From positions 62,001 through 126,000 of the forward strand of contig JABZFM010000004.1 of NCBI GenBank assembly GCA_014237465.1: 64,000 nucleotides of DNA, given 5' to 3'. Both the position numbers and the translations under genes were made by a program. This DNA comes from Desulfobacteraceae bacterium (GTDB lineage Bacteria > Desulfobacterota > Desulfobacteria > Desulfobacterales > Desulfosalsimonadaceae). The notes under the pieces were generated by a model. The model was not told where the DNA came from. It did not search any database and worked only from the letters and a program-made list of their open reading frames with translations. Shown here piece by piece: positions 8,931-17,329 of this stretch (position 1 is the stretch's first letter; every line of letters starts with the position of its first letter).

Positions 8931-11900
8931 CTACTCAATGACTTGCCAGAACCACGCACCAGTTGGAAGCTCAGGAATTGTATGCCCTTCGACATCATCC
9001 AGGTCATTTAAATAAATAACATCTTCCAGCAGGGTCGGGTCCAGAAGCAGGGAATCAAATTCCTGGCCGATGGGGGGTACGCCAATATCAAGGTCGTCAC
9101 CATCAATAACCCCATCATCGTTTTTATCAAAAATAGCGAGCACATCAGCCATATCAACATCACCGTCTTCGTCAAAATCATATGCAATCGCCAGCAGATC
9201 ATCCATATCGACATCTCCATCACCGTCTACATCCAGATCAAACAGATCATCTTCATCAAAATCCCCGTCACCGTCCACATCAAACTGGGGTTCCTCCGGC
9301 CAACCGCCGGAGCATGCGTCAAGCTGATACAGAACCGACCGTCCACCCGCGGTACATGGTGATTTTTCCGGTATATTAGCGACAAAAGTAAACACATTGC
9401 CTCGGACAATCGGCCGCCGCACCATGCGTTCGCCGTAGTCCGGCAGATCAATATACCATCCAAGGGCTGATCCGTCATTGGTCTCCATATTATAATAAGA
9501 AACCTCATTATTGGTTACAAAACGATAGGTCTCACCATTTCTGTTAGTCTCATTGATGATTGACTGCTGCACCAGGCTCAGTTCCTTTCCGGCAGCAGCA
9601 CCGGCATTTGCCAGTGTGCGTGGAGACCCAACGGATAATGTACCCAGATATTTATCTTCAGCACTGCCGGTTTCAGCTTCCCAGTCCGGTCCCCAGTCAT
9701 AGACGCCGTAAACAGAATGCTGGCTCCCGTCAGTAGTGTCCGTTAAACCCAGATACTTACCGGTACCGAACAGTACCAGATATCCATCACTGCCCGGGGG
9801 GTTGCATTGATTCACAAACATTACACCGGGCGAAGTGGTGATGGCCTGGGGGTTGCCGTCAGGGTCGGTTACCGTGATCAGGGGCTGTGGATCGCTACCG
9901 TCGTTATATGCTATCTTCCAGTCCGCAACTGTGGCACCCCGCAGGTCGAATTTCCACATATTGCCCTTCAGATCCCCGGCATAGATAAAATCAATCTTGC
10001 CATTTGAATCCGGGTCGACAATGGCCGGAGAGCTCAGGCCGTTGCACCCGCCCACACCTGTGTCGAATTTCTTCACCACGGTTCCGGTCAGAGCATCAAA
10101 CACATACAGAATCGCATGTCCATTGTCGCTGTCATACCCGTTGCCCGTGATGACCACCCAACCGGCAGCCTCTGTTTTAAAAATTGTTGCCTGGCTGTAG
10201 GTATATCCCAGATCCGGGTCGCTGGCACCTGCTCCCGGGTATTCCCACAGCGCCACTTTAGAAGCATCCGCCTGACCGATTGGAATGGTTACATCCAGTG
10301 CAAACAACCCCTTGTACCCTTTTGCCATAGGGCAGACCAGAAGCTTTTTTGTGCCGGTATCCGCAACATACGGTGTATTGTTAATAAAATACTGATGCTG
10401 GTAATTGGGGTAAGAAAGTTTGCCCAGTTCATTGTACAGCATGTTGGGAACATACGCCCCCACCTCTCTACCGGTTTCCGAATGAAACGCGTGCAGCATG
10501 CCGTCATTCGCAGCCACATAAAGCGTCCGCGTATTGTATTCCGCCTCTGAATGCACAATATCACCCAGTATATGGGCCCGCACCCTGAATGGACCGCCAT
10601 GGGCCCTGTCATTGCTCTCATCGCCACTTAGATAATTGACCAGATTTTCCACATCCGTATTGTCAATCGTTCCGAAAGTATACGCCACAGCAGTACCGAA
10701 CGCATAGGCCAGTCCATCTGCCAGACGGGTTTTTTGATCACTGGTCATGGAATTAAAATCAAACGGTATACCGCTTATGCCGTTATATGAATAAATCTTC
10801 CGATTGGTATAGTCTGTCACCAGATCCATTTGTTCCTTGACTGACCAAGAGTAATCATCGAAAACCGCGCCGGTCTCCACGTCAATTTCAAACGCCTTCA
10901 GGTCACCGGTCCATTTACCGGTCATGTACTCACCCCGGTACAGCTTGGAGCCGATCTGACGCTGGACCGAACTGGTAGTAACCGCGGCGGATGATCCGAG
11001 ACGTTCTTCAATATTCTGCTTGATTTTCATCAACGCTTCCACCAGTTCCCGGGGATTGTTGGCGTTTAAAAACATACCCCGGCCGTTGACTGTGGCGTGA
11101 TACATATCATCAATAGTAGTCAGTTCCCCTTCCACAGGCAATGGCCAATCCGGACAGTCCACACCAGGGGGGCAATCCGGCCAATCGACTGGATCAATAT
11201 TGCCCTTGATGCCGAAGGACAGTGCATACGTTACCAGATGCTGCTGGGTATTTTTATCCCACTCATTGATGGGCACATCATCACTGAGCATGTCTTTCAA
11301 GTCCCGCTCATAAAAATCCATGGAAATGTCGGCCAGGGTGTTTATGTAATTGTCCGCAAACTCACCGCCGTCCCAATCCGTATTGTTATCGCCATCATGA
11401 TTCGGGATACTCGAGCTATTGTTCGAATTATACAGCCCATCGGTCATGGCAATGAGAAACGCCTGCTGGCAATTACCGCCGTTAGCCTCATTCAGATAGG
11501 GATAGGTGTCCACATCCGCATATCCGCCGTCAATAAAATAGGCCTTGTCATGGGCATTGACCAGGGATGCGGCCCCTTCAAAAAATTCCGCCACCTGTAG
11601 AAACGAATCTTTCAGGGGCGTGGAACTGCTGGGATCGGGCAGGTTATAAATGTTGTTATAAATCTCTAAGGTATCGTCGCGATTGATGACCATGGCTTCC
11701 CGCACCGCCCGGATGGCATACACATCCCGGGGCGGAACGGTCATCAGTCCGAAATAAATGTTTCCCATGGCTTGCACCAGTTTTGCGACGGCAAACCGTC
11801 CGACATGGTCACGGGTCCGGGAAAACTGAAACCAGTTGGCAAAATTCTGCCGTTCCTGGGTATAACTGCGGCTGGTATAGATACCGGCTGCCCTGGCTTC

Positions 11901-13520
11901 GTCAACCGTCATTTCAAACAGTTCACCGTTTTCCACTATTGTGTCATCCGGTGACACCACCCGGTAATATTTTATGGCGCCGTCCAGATTCACCAGAAAA
12001 GTACCGTTGGCATTTTGCACGAAATAGTGGGCCATGATGATGTCCAACGGGGTGCCTGCAGACGCCGGGGTGGGCGCAAATGCCACGGCATCCGCGCATG
12101 CACGGTCATTATCAAGACTGTCGCAATAATGTTCCAGTTCAACCACACCGGTGGTTCCGAATGCGATATTGTCGTCAAGCAGCGTCCATACACCGCTGTT
12201 GTGCATCTGGTCCATTGAAATCGTATTGCCGTCCACCCTGTAATGCACATCATTAGACCTGAAAGCATTTGCCACCCATCGGACATACGCACTGTAGCGG
12301 AGGCCGGGATCAAGATTAGTCGCGGTCCATCTGGCAGTGTAGTTATCGGCTGCATATTGGGTCCAGAGATAATCCACACCGTACTGATATGTCGGGGAAA
12401 TAGAGACACCCCAGGGGCCGGTGGATTCAAATACAGCAACCGGATTACCGGGGATGGACGTGGGAATCAGCTTGATGGCATCAACCCCCACAGACTCTCT
12501 GCCTTTTTTCTCGATGACTGTAAAATCCAGTTCAACCGTGGAATCTCCGTCAAAGTCGTATGTACCTAAAGATACCCATTCCTGAAGTTCCCCTGTCCGG
12601 TTATATTGACTGATCGTTTGCGTGGTTGTCCCGTACTGATGGGTAATGGTATAATCCGCATTTTGAATTCGAGTGGAATGCTTTGGAATACTGGCCATCA
12701 CTTCATACTCAGCGGCAGCCACATTATAAAAGGTCCATGTGGCAGTTACCGGCAAGGGGTCTGTGCTGCCGTAATAATTCATATAATCAAAACCATAATA
12801 AGCCGGTTCCGCGGGAAAATAATTCCAGTCACCGGCATTACCGGTAACGGAAAATCCCGGGTCCCCGTCATCCACCACCAATTCACGAACCGGGGAAGTA
12901 TCAGTATTATCCACAATAGTGCCTTGGGTGTTGATCAGGTCATCCACATCAAAGCCGCCGCCGATCTCGATGGTATACCAGATATCGTTTAAATTAAAAG
13001 TATATCCGTGGTTGTCTCTGACCACATAAAGAAGCGGATTATCTGTGTCGGCCTGGGGTGCGGCAGCAGGAATGGCATGCGCAACATCGGCAACTTCCGT
13101 CCATCCCGGCCAGGGCTCATAGATGACGCCCGGATTATAATATACCTTGTTGTATCCGGACCACTGGGACTCCCAGAGCATACGGTACTCCTGCGGATTC
13201 GCATTAAAGAGCTCTCCACTGTTGTTGGGACTTTCACCGTCAAATAAATAGGAATATGTGACGCCGCCGTAATGAAACTGGCCTTCGTCTTCATTGGTCA
13301 TCATGGACCAGCCCATGCTCCCGGAATTGTCATACACGAACATAATCATGCCCGGCGCGCCCATGCTCTGGATTTCCAGGGGTTCATCCGCCAGATCAAT
13401 GCATCCCGCCCGGATGCCGGGTGATGCGATTAAAAATACCAATGCGGAAAAGAAAGCAGCCGTCCAGAACGGAAGACTTGTCCATGCCCGTTTTTTAATG
13501 CGTGCGTCTGTTGTCTGCAT
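8931..13520 (-). CDS. pilY1: Type IV pilus tip/assembly protein PilY1 with C-terminal calcium-loop repeats
   Basis: 1529 residues, a very large exported pilus tip adhesin and assembly factor. Order: signal peptide (about 1-39); a von Willebrand A-like segment with metal-site motif DNSGS at 64-68; a long N-terminal adhesive region; the conserved PilY1 beta-propeller (roughly 880-1370, with VAANDGMLHAFHSETG and KGLFALDVT typical of the family); and an acidic tail near 1440-1500 with repeated D-x-D-x-D-G loops (DVDGDGDFDEDD, DVDGDGDVDMDD, DEDGDVDMAD, DKNDDGVIDGDD) like dockerin/EF-hand calcium sites. Start ATG follows AGGTGACAT. It is in the minor-pilin operon. Confidence 0.92.
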   Translation of the reverse strand: MQTTDARIKKRAWTSLPFWTAAFFSALVFLIASPGIRAGCIDLADEPLEIQSMGAPGMIMFVYDNSGSMGWSMMTNEDEGQFHYGGVTYSYLFDGESPNNSGELFNANPQEYRMLWESQWSGYNKVYYNPGVIYEPWPGWTEVADVAHAIPAAAPQADTDNPLLYVVRDNHGYTFNLNDIWYTIEIGGGFDVDDLINTQGTIVDNTDTSPVRELVVDDGDPGFSVTGNAGDWNYFPAEPAYYGFDYMNYYGSTDPLPVTATWTFYNVAAAEYEVMASIPKHSTRIQNADYTITHQYGTTTQTISQYNRTGELQEWVSLGTYDFDGDSTVELDFTVIEKKGRESVGVDAIKLIPTSIPGNPVAVFESTGPWGVSISPTYQYGVDYLWTQYAADNYTARWTATNLDPGLRYSAYVRWVANAFRSNDVHYRVDGNTISMDQMHNSGVWTLLDDNIAFGTTGVVELEHYCDSLDNDRACADAVAFAPTPASAGTPLDIIMAHYFVQNANGTFLVNLDGAIKYYRVVSPDDTIVENGELFEMTVDEARAAGIYTSRSYTQERQNFANWFQFSRTRDHVGRFAVAKLVQAMGNIYFGLMTVPPRDVYAIRAVREAMVINRDDTLEIYNNIYNLPDPSSSTPLKDSFLQVAEFFEGAASLVNAHDKAYFIDGGYADVDTYPYLNEANGGNCQQAFLIAMTDGLYNSNNSSSIPNHDGDNNTDWDGGEFADNYINTLADISMDFYERDLKDMLSDDVPINEWDKNTQQHLVTYALSFGIKGNIDPVDWPDCPPGVDCPDWPLPVEGELTTIDDMYHATVNGRGMFLNANNPRELVEALMKIKQNIEERLGSSAAVTTSSVQRQIGSKLYRGEYMTGKWTGDLKAFEIDVETGAVFDDYSWSVKEQMDLVTDYTNRKIYSYNGISGIPFDFNSMTSDQKTRLADGLAYAFGTAVAYTFGTIDNTDVENLVNYLSGDESNDRAHGGPFRVRAHILGDIVHSEAEYNTRTLYVAANDGMLHAFHSETGREVGAYVPNMLYNELGKLSYPNYQHQYFINNTPYVADTGTKKLLVCPMAKGYKGLFALDVTIPIGQADASKVALWEYPGAGASDPDLGYTYSQATIFKTEAAGWVVITGNGYDSDNGHAILYVFDALTGTVVKKFDTGVGGCNGLSSPAIVDPDSNGKIDFIYAGDLKGNMWKFDLRGATVADWKIAYNDGSDPQPLITVTDPDGNPQAITTSPGVMFVNQCNPPGSDGYLVLFGTGKYLGLTDTTDGSQHSVYGVYDWGPDWEAETGSAEDKYLGTLSVGSPRTLANAGAAAGKELSLVQQSIINETNRNGETYRFVTNNEVSYYNMETNDGSALGWYIDLPDYGERMVRRPIVRGNVFTFVANIPEKSPCTAGGRSVLYQLDACSGGWPEEPQFDVDGDGDFDEDDLFDLDVDGDGDVDMDDLLAIAYDFDEDGDVDMADVLAIFDKNDDGVIDGDDLDIGVPPIGQEFDSLLLDPTLLEDVIYLNDLDDVEGHTIPELPTGAWFWQVIE

Positions 13521-13591
13521 ATGTCACCTGCCTTTGATTGCCGGTTAAGCTAAAAAATTGTCGTTTAAAAAAAATTCAACGGGTGATGGAA

Positions 13592-14293
13592 TTAAAACAT
13601 AAACTCTCTTTCCACACCCATGGTCAGACGGATAATGCCGTTGCGCTCTGATACATATTCCGTCAGAATATTTGCGGTCCTGAGTACAGGCTGACCGCTG
13701 GCCAGATTCAGATTTCCCCCCCCTGACAACTTGAAACTCCACCCCACCATGGCATACCGGATAGGGCTGTTGGCCGCGTCGGTCCATTCTCCCCGGTTGT
13801 CAATCAGTTCAATATGATCTAATGCAGTATTTTCAATGGATGCAGGCACCACCGAATTAGTGGTGTCAAGGACGCGACCGACGAAATCCCGATTATACCA
13901 ATCCGCCAGATCACCGCTGGCCAACCACGTGTCTTTGTCATTGACCCAGACCAGTTTACCGGGCATCTGCGGATTGATATGATCCATATCGGCAGCCAAT
14001 GGAGATGTATCATTATCCAGTCCCGCATCCAGCAATATCTGAACAACCTCAAAGGATGCGGCATCAACCAGATGAATATTCTGCTTGCGGATGCCGGTAT
14101 TTCGCACGATAAACGATTCCGTGACCGTGGTGTTGGTGGACGATATGCCGATAACCGACATAAGTACCAGCAGCATCAAAACAATAAGAATAATAGAACC
14201 CTTCTGGCCGGCACGGGTAAAATTCAGGATCCGGCCGCGCATGGCCTGATCATGTTGAAAAAGGTTAAATATAACTGAAAATCGATTGATCAT
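13592..14293 (-). CDS. pilX: PilX-like minor pilus assembly protein
   Basis: 233 residues. The PilX N-terminal pattern is visible: a short cytoplasmic leader ending RAGQKGS, then one hydrophobic helix (IILIVLMLLVLMSVIGI, about 33-49), then TTVTESFIVRN. Unlike classical pilins it lacks the Glu+5 that PilV, PilW and FimT have here, which is normal for PilX/GspK-like subunits. It belongs to the priming minor-pilin complex with PilV, PilW and PilY1, located between pilV and pilY1. Start ATG follows AGGAGAAAGACAT. Confidence 0.82.
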   Translation of the reverse strand: MINRFSVIFNLFQHDQAMRGRILNFTRAGQKGSIILIVLMLLVLMSVIGISSTNTTVTESFIVRNTGIRKQNIHLVDAASFEVVQILLDAGLDNDTSPLAADMDHINPQMPGKLVWVNDKDTWLASGDLADWYNRDFVGRVLDTTNSVVPASIENTALDHIELIDNRGEWTDAANSPIRYAMVGWSFKLSGGGNLNLASGQPVLRTANILTEYVSERNGIIRLTMGVEREFMF

Positions 14294-14342
14294 ATGTCTT
14301 TCTCCTGATTAAAATTTAACCGGGTTCTAACCTGCATAATTC

Positions 14343-14855
14343 CTAATCCATTCTACTGAATTTAGCAAACCAGACCTCCGCCTGCACGTCATTGGGATCA
14401 TTATCCGGGGTGACCCATACCCGAATGGTCTTTGACCGCGTCAGCCACCCCGCCGTATACATCCCCGGATCATAGGCGGGAATGGGCGCATCATCGGTCA
14501 CCATCCACCGCACGGTAAACAAGGTGGCATCAGCCGGCGCCACATGTTCCGCCCCGGTATCCTGAAGATCCGGTAAGACATCATAATCGTCCACCCCGCC
14601 AATACCGTCATCGTTCACACCATTGTCATCCTCATAAAAAGGCATGGCCAACAGCAATTCCGCCTGATCTTCCGCCAGGGTCATGGCTTCCGTGGTCCTG
14701 CGGGCAGAGTTCGTCGAGTTGAGCGCGTTGACCTGCATGAGGCCCACGGCCAGAAAACCGATGGCAAATATGGCAATGGCAATCAACACTTCGATCAGGG
14801 TAAATCCCCTGTTATCATCGATCGAAACGATCTTGCAGGGTGTTTTATAAATCAC
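14343..14855 (-). CDS. pilV: Type IV pilus minor pilin PilV
   Basis: 170 residues. A prepilin peptidase site and N-methylation helix are clear: RG|FTLIEVLIAIAIFAIGF, with Glu5 of the mature protein present. It begins at GTG 14853-14855 after AAGGAGACGCTGAC. Minor pilins of this type initiate pilus assembly with PilW, PilX and PilY1. The C-terminal globular part includes an acidic loop (YEDDNGVNDDGIGGVDDYD) that may bind calcium, which is inference. A 22-bp tandem duplication sits just upstream. Confidence 0.88.
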   Translation of the reverse strand: MIYKTPCKIVSIDDNRGFTLIEVLIAIAIFAIGFLAVGLMQVNALNSTNSARRTTEAMTLAEDQAELLLAMPFYEDDNGVNDDGIGGVDDYDVLPDLQDTGAEHVAPADATLFTVRWMVTDDAPIPAYDPGMYTAGWLTRSKTIRVWVTPDNDPNDVQAEVWFAKFSRMD

Positions 14856-14870
14856 GTCAGCGTCTCCTTT

Positions 14871-14913
14871 GTTTAATCTACTTTAATACAATGTTTAATC
14901 TACTTTAATACAA
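14871..14913. repeat. 22-bp tandem duplication between pilW and pilV
   Basis: GTTTAATCTACTTTAATACA followed by AT at 14871-14892 is repeated at 14893-14913 (last base differs). It lies in the gap between pilW and pilV inside the operon. It looks like a slippage duplication; no function is evident. Confidence 0.85.
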
Positions 14914-14927
14914 CTTTTTCAGGGTGC

Positions 14928-15635
14928 TTATTGTAGATTCCGGCAAACAATCGTTGCACTTAACTGAAACCTCCGAAACGTATCCCCTGGCGGGGGCAGG
15001 ATTTCAGTGCCCTGAAGATTCGTGTAGGATGTATTGTCGGTATAGGCGCTTAAAAATCCGGGATTTTTGATATCAGCGGACCGGACCACGGTACTTACCT
15101 GAATAGCGCCGACATTGTCCCGGTCATCTGCCGTTACCGGAACAAACGGATTGCCGTTCATATCAATATACACAAAATCCAGGACGTCGCAAAAAAGAGC
15201 AATGGGCTGCAGGAGCCCACCGCCGACTGCCCTTCCGAGGTTACCGGTTGCGTTAATCGCATATCGCACATCCTCGTTGGGATCAGTGGTATCGCCGTCG
15301 GGCTGGCCCTGGGGGCCGCCGCCAATATCCATGGTAACCCTCAGTTCATTGCTGTTCGCCGTTACAATCTGTGCATTGCCCCCATCAGCGGGGTCGCAAC
15401 CTGCCATGCGGATGTCAGACGACATCATTTCCATGGCCGCCCGCAAACTCTGAGTCATCTCAAGGGACACATCCTGGGAAACCTGGCCACGCACCTGGGC
15501 TTGAAATATGGAATACATGGCGGCTGAAATAATTCCGGTAATGGCCAGGGCAATCATGAGTTCGATAAGCGTGAAACCAGCGGATTGCGACAATTTCACC
15601 GGTCGGGTGGAGTATTTACCTGGTATCAGATGCAT
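14928..15635 (-). CDS. pilW: Type IV pilus minor pilin PilW
   Basis: 235 residues when started at ATG 15633-15635, which follows a perfect AGGAGG; the frame is open 10 codons further but without a ribosome site. Prepilin motif: SAG|FTLIELMIALAITGIISA, Glu5 present. The rest matches PilW proteins, including MEMMSSDIRMAGCDPADGG in the first third. It is the second gene of the minor-pilin operon, just after the FimT-like gene, and a subunit of the pilus-priming complex. Confidence 0.9.
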   Translation of the reverse strand: MHLIPGKYSTRPVKLSQSAGFTLIELMIALAITGIISAAMYSIFQAQVRGQVSQDVSLEMTQSLRAAMEMMSSDIRMAGCDPADGGNAQIVTANSNELRVTMDIGGGPQGQPDGDTTDPNEDVRYAINATGNLGRAVGGGLLQPIALFCDVLDFVYIDMNGNPFVPVTADDRDNVGAIQVSTVVRSADIKNPGFLSAYTDNTSYTNLQGTEILPPPGDTFRRFQLSATIVCRNLQ

Positions 15636-15651
15636 TTCTTCCTCCTGGTTG

Positions 15652-16107
15652 TTATGGCTTGTCAATGCGAGGTTTGCCGGTTGGGGCCACTATCACCTGA
15701 AGCTGTGATCCTTTTAAATTGGTAATCGTAACCGTGCCGCCAATATTATCTGGCAGCATCCCCCGATTGTTATACACGATATCGTTGCCAGTAAAATTGT
15801 TGGTCATGGAGATACCCGGCCGCAAATTTGTCGTACGTTCAATGGGGGGAGCAATTTGGGTACGGTCTATTTGTGATGTTTTAATTTCTTTTGCCGCGGT
15901 GTCAAACGTAATAGTGACACGGGAATTTTCCTTGATTGCCTGGAGTCGGGCGCCCTGGATTACTGCCTGGATTTCACGGGCCATGCTGTTTAACTGGTGG
16001 TTGCTCCGCCAGCTGATCATATTCGGGATAGCAATTCCCGCAAGTATACCAATGATTGCAATAACAACCATCATCTCCATTAAGGTAAACCCGGAATTTT
16101 TTTTCAT
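15652..16107 (-). CDS. fimT: GspH/FimT-family pseudopilin
   Basis: 151 residues. Leader MKKNSG followed by FTLMEMMVVIAIIGILAGIA, the class III pilin helix with Glu5. The soluble domain ends in beta strands (GGTVTITNLKGSQLQVIVAPTGKPRI) typical of GspH/FimT. It is the first gene of the operon fimT-pilW-pilV-pilX-pilY1 and two small exported genes, ending at the terminator 7891-7926. An AGGAGGTCC ribosome site precedes the start. The upstream gap at 16108-16291 should hold the operon promoter, but no clean consensus was seen. Confidence 0.85.
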   Translation of the reverse strand: MKKNSGFTLMEMMVVIAIIGILAGIAIPNMISWRSNHQLNSMAREIQAVIQGARLQAIKENSRVTITFDTAAKEIKTSQIDRTQIAPPIERTTNLRPGISMTNNFTGNDIVYNNRGMLPDNIGGTVTITNLKGSQLQVIVAPTGKPRIDKP

Positions 16108-16291
16108 TCATGGACCTCCTGTATCGTGTCTGCTGAATAAAGAATACAAGTTTTGTGCCAAACTTCTATATTATTCTTTGAAAAAGAACATATGTACAAA
16201 AAAATATTTAACAATCCAAATTTAAACGCTATTTTAACAAATATATTTTTCTGTCACAAGAAATATCAGAATTTTTTTAACTGAATTTGAT

Positions 16292-16343
16292 AAATAATTA
16301 AGCTGGACTATTAAAAAATTTAATAGTCCGGCTTAATTATTTT
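16292..16343. terminator. Long bidirectional terminator hairpin
   Basis: AATAATTAAGCTGGACTATT pairs nearly perfectly (one G-T type mismatch) with AATAGTCCGGCTTAATTATT, giving a stem of over 20 bp with a short A/T loop and T-runs on both sides. It lies downstream of purQ on the minus strand and is well placed to end the rseP-purL-purQ transcript before the pilus operon. Confidence 0.85.
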
Positions 16344-16384
16344 TATAGTGGTGGGTTGACAAGCTGCGATTGGTAATTTGGATT

Positions 16385-16430
16385 TTAATTTATTTTTTTT
16401 ATCTGCGTTCATCTGCGGCGAATTACATGT
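16385..16430. repeat. Dispersed-type repeat downstream of purQ
   Basis: TTTATCTGCGTTCATCTGCGG at 16398-16418 (written in parts: TTTATCTGCGTT, CATCTGCGG) is of the ATCTGCGTTCATCTGCGG kind that recurs between genes in many environmental bacterial genomes. A different member of such repeat classes (ACCACAGAGAACACAGAG) marks the other end of purQ at 17290-17315. Confidence 0.45.
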
Positions 16431-16452
16431 GCGATATTTGAAAAATCAGGTG

Positions 16453-17325
16453 TCAGGAAAAATACCCCACCGCATTTTCAAAGATGCGGATGCCGGTGAT
16501 GGGAAGGGATGAGTCATTCATATCCCCGCGCTTTATCTTTTCGTTTAAAAATGGCCAGCCCGGATGATTGGTGAAATGGTTAAAGGCTTCCGGATGGGGC
16601 ATGAGGCCGAACACTCTGCCGGTGGGATCGCAGATACCGGCAATACCGGCCATGGAACCATTGGGATTAAAGGGAAACGGTTGGTCAGCGACTGAACCGT
16701 CGGGCAGTGCATACTGGCACGCCACCTGGTGATTTTCAAGCAGCCGGCTGATGATTCTTTCATCCGCCACAAACTTGCCTTCGCCGTGACGAACAGGCAG
16801 TTCGATACGTGTCAGGTTCTTTGTAAAAACACAGGGCGAATCCGGATTGATCACCAGCGTGACCCAGTCGTCCCTGAAATTTCCGCAGTCATTATAGGTC
16901 AGCGCCACGCTGCGATTTTTATAATCATTATCAAATCCCGGCAGCAGGCCGAGGTTGACAATGGTCTGAAAGCCGTTGCAGATGCCGATAACCAGGTTAC
17001 CGTTTTCCACAAACCGGGTCAACCGGTCGCCGACATTGTATCTCATCCGAACCGCCTGGATCACGCCGGCCCCGTGATCATCCCCCCAGCTGAAACCGCC
17101 GCCGAACACCAGGATTTTGTAATCATCTAAGCTGACCGATCCGTCGATGATGGCGTTAATGTGGACCCGATCGGCGACGGCTCCGGCAAGTTCCAGCGCA
17201 TACGCTGTTTCAATATCACAATTCAGACCGTATCCGGTAAGAACAAGGGCTTTAATCGTTTGATTCGTTGTTTTTATTTTCACTTTTTTTATTTCTCTGT
17301 GTTCTCTGTGGTATTTTAAATGCAC
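16453..17325 (-). CDS. purQ: Phosphoribosylformylglycinamidine synthase, glutaminase subunit
   Basis: Class I glutamine amidotransferase that feeds ammonia to PurL in the fourth step of purine synthesis. The cysteine nucleophile lies in GICNGFQ and the His-Glu pair in MPHPEAF; the substrate loop VLTGYGLNCD is near the start. The frame opens with GTG 17323-17325, four bases after the purL stop, but the first 15 codons consist of a repeat-like sequence (ACCACAGAGAACACAGAG). A second GTG at 17278-17280 (VKIKTTNQ) gives a more usual N-terminus and may be the true start. Translationally linked to purL. Confidence 0.9.
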   Translation of the reverse strand: MHLKYHREHREIKKVKIKTTNQTIKALVLTGYGLNCDIETAYALELAGAVADRVHINAIIDGSVSLDDYKILVFGGGFSWGDDHGAGVIQAVRMRYNVGDRLTRFVENGNLVIGICNGFQTIVNLGLLPGFDNDYKNRSVALTYNDCGNFRDDWVTLVINPDSPCVFTKNLTRIELPVRHGEGKFVADERIISRLLENHQVACQYALPDGSVADQPFPFNPNGSMAGIAGICDPTGRVFGLMPHPEAFNHFTNHPGWPFLNEKIKRGDMNDSSLPITGIRIFENAVGYFS

Positions 17326-17329
17326 TTAA

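Noticed and set aside
10116-12992. Several antisense ORFs of 100-170 codons inside pilY1.
   Set aside because: They follow from the codon bias of the sense gene, lack ribosome sites and resemble no family.
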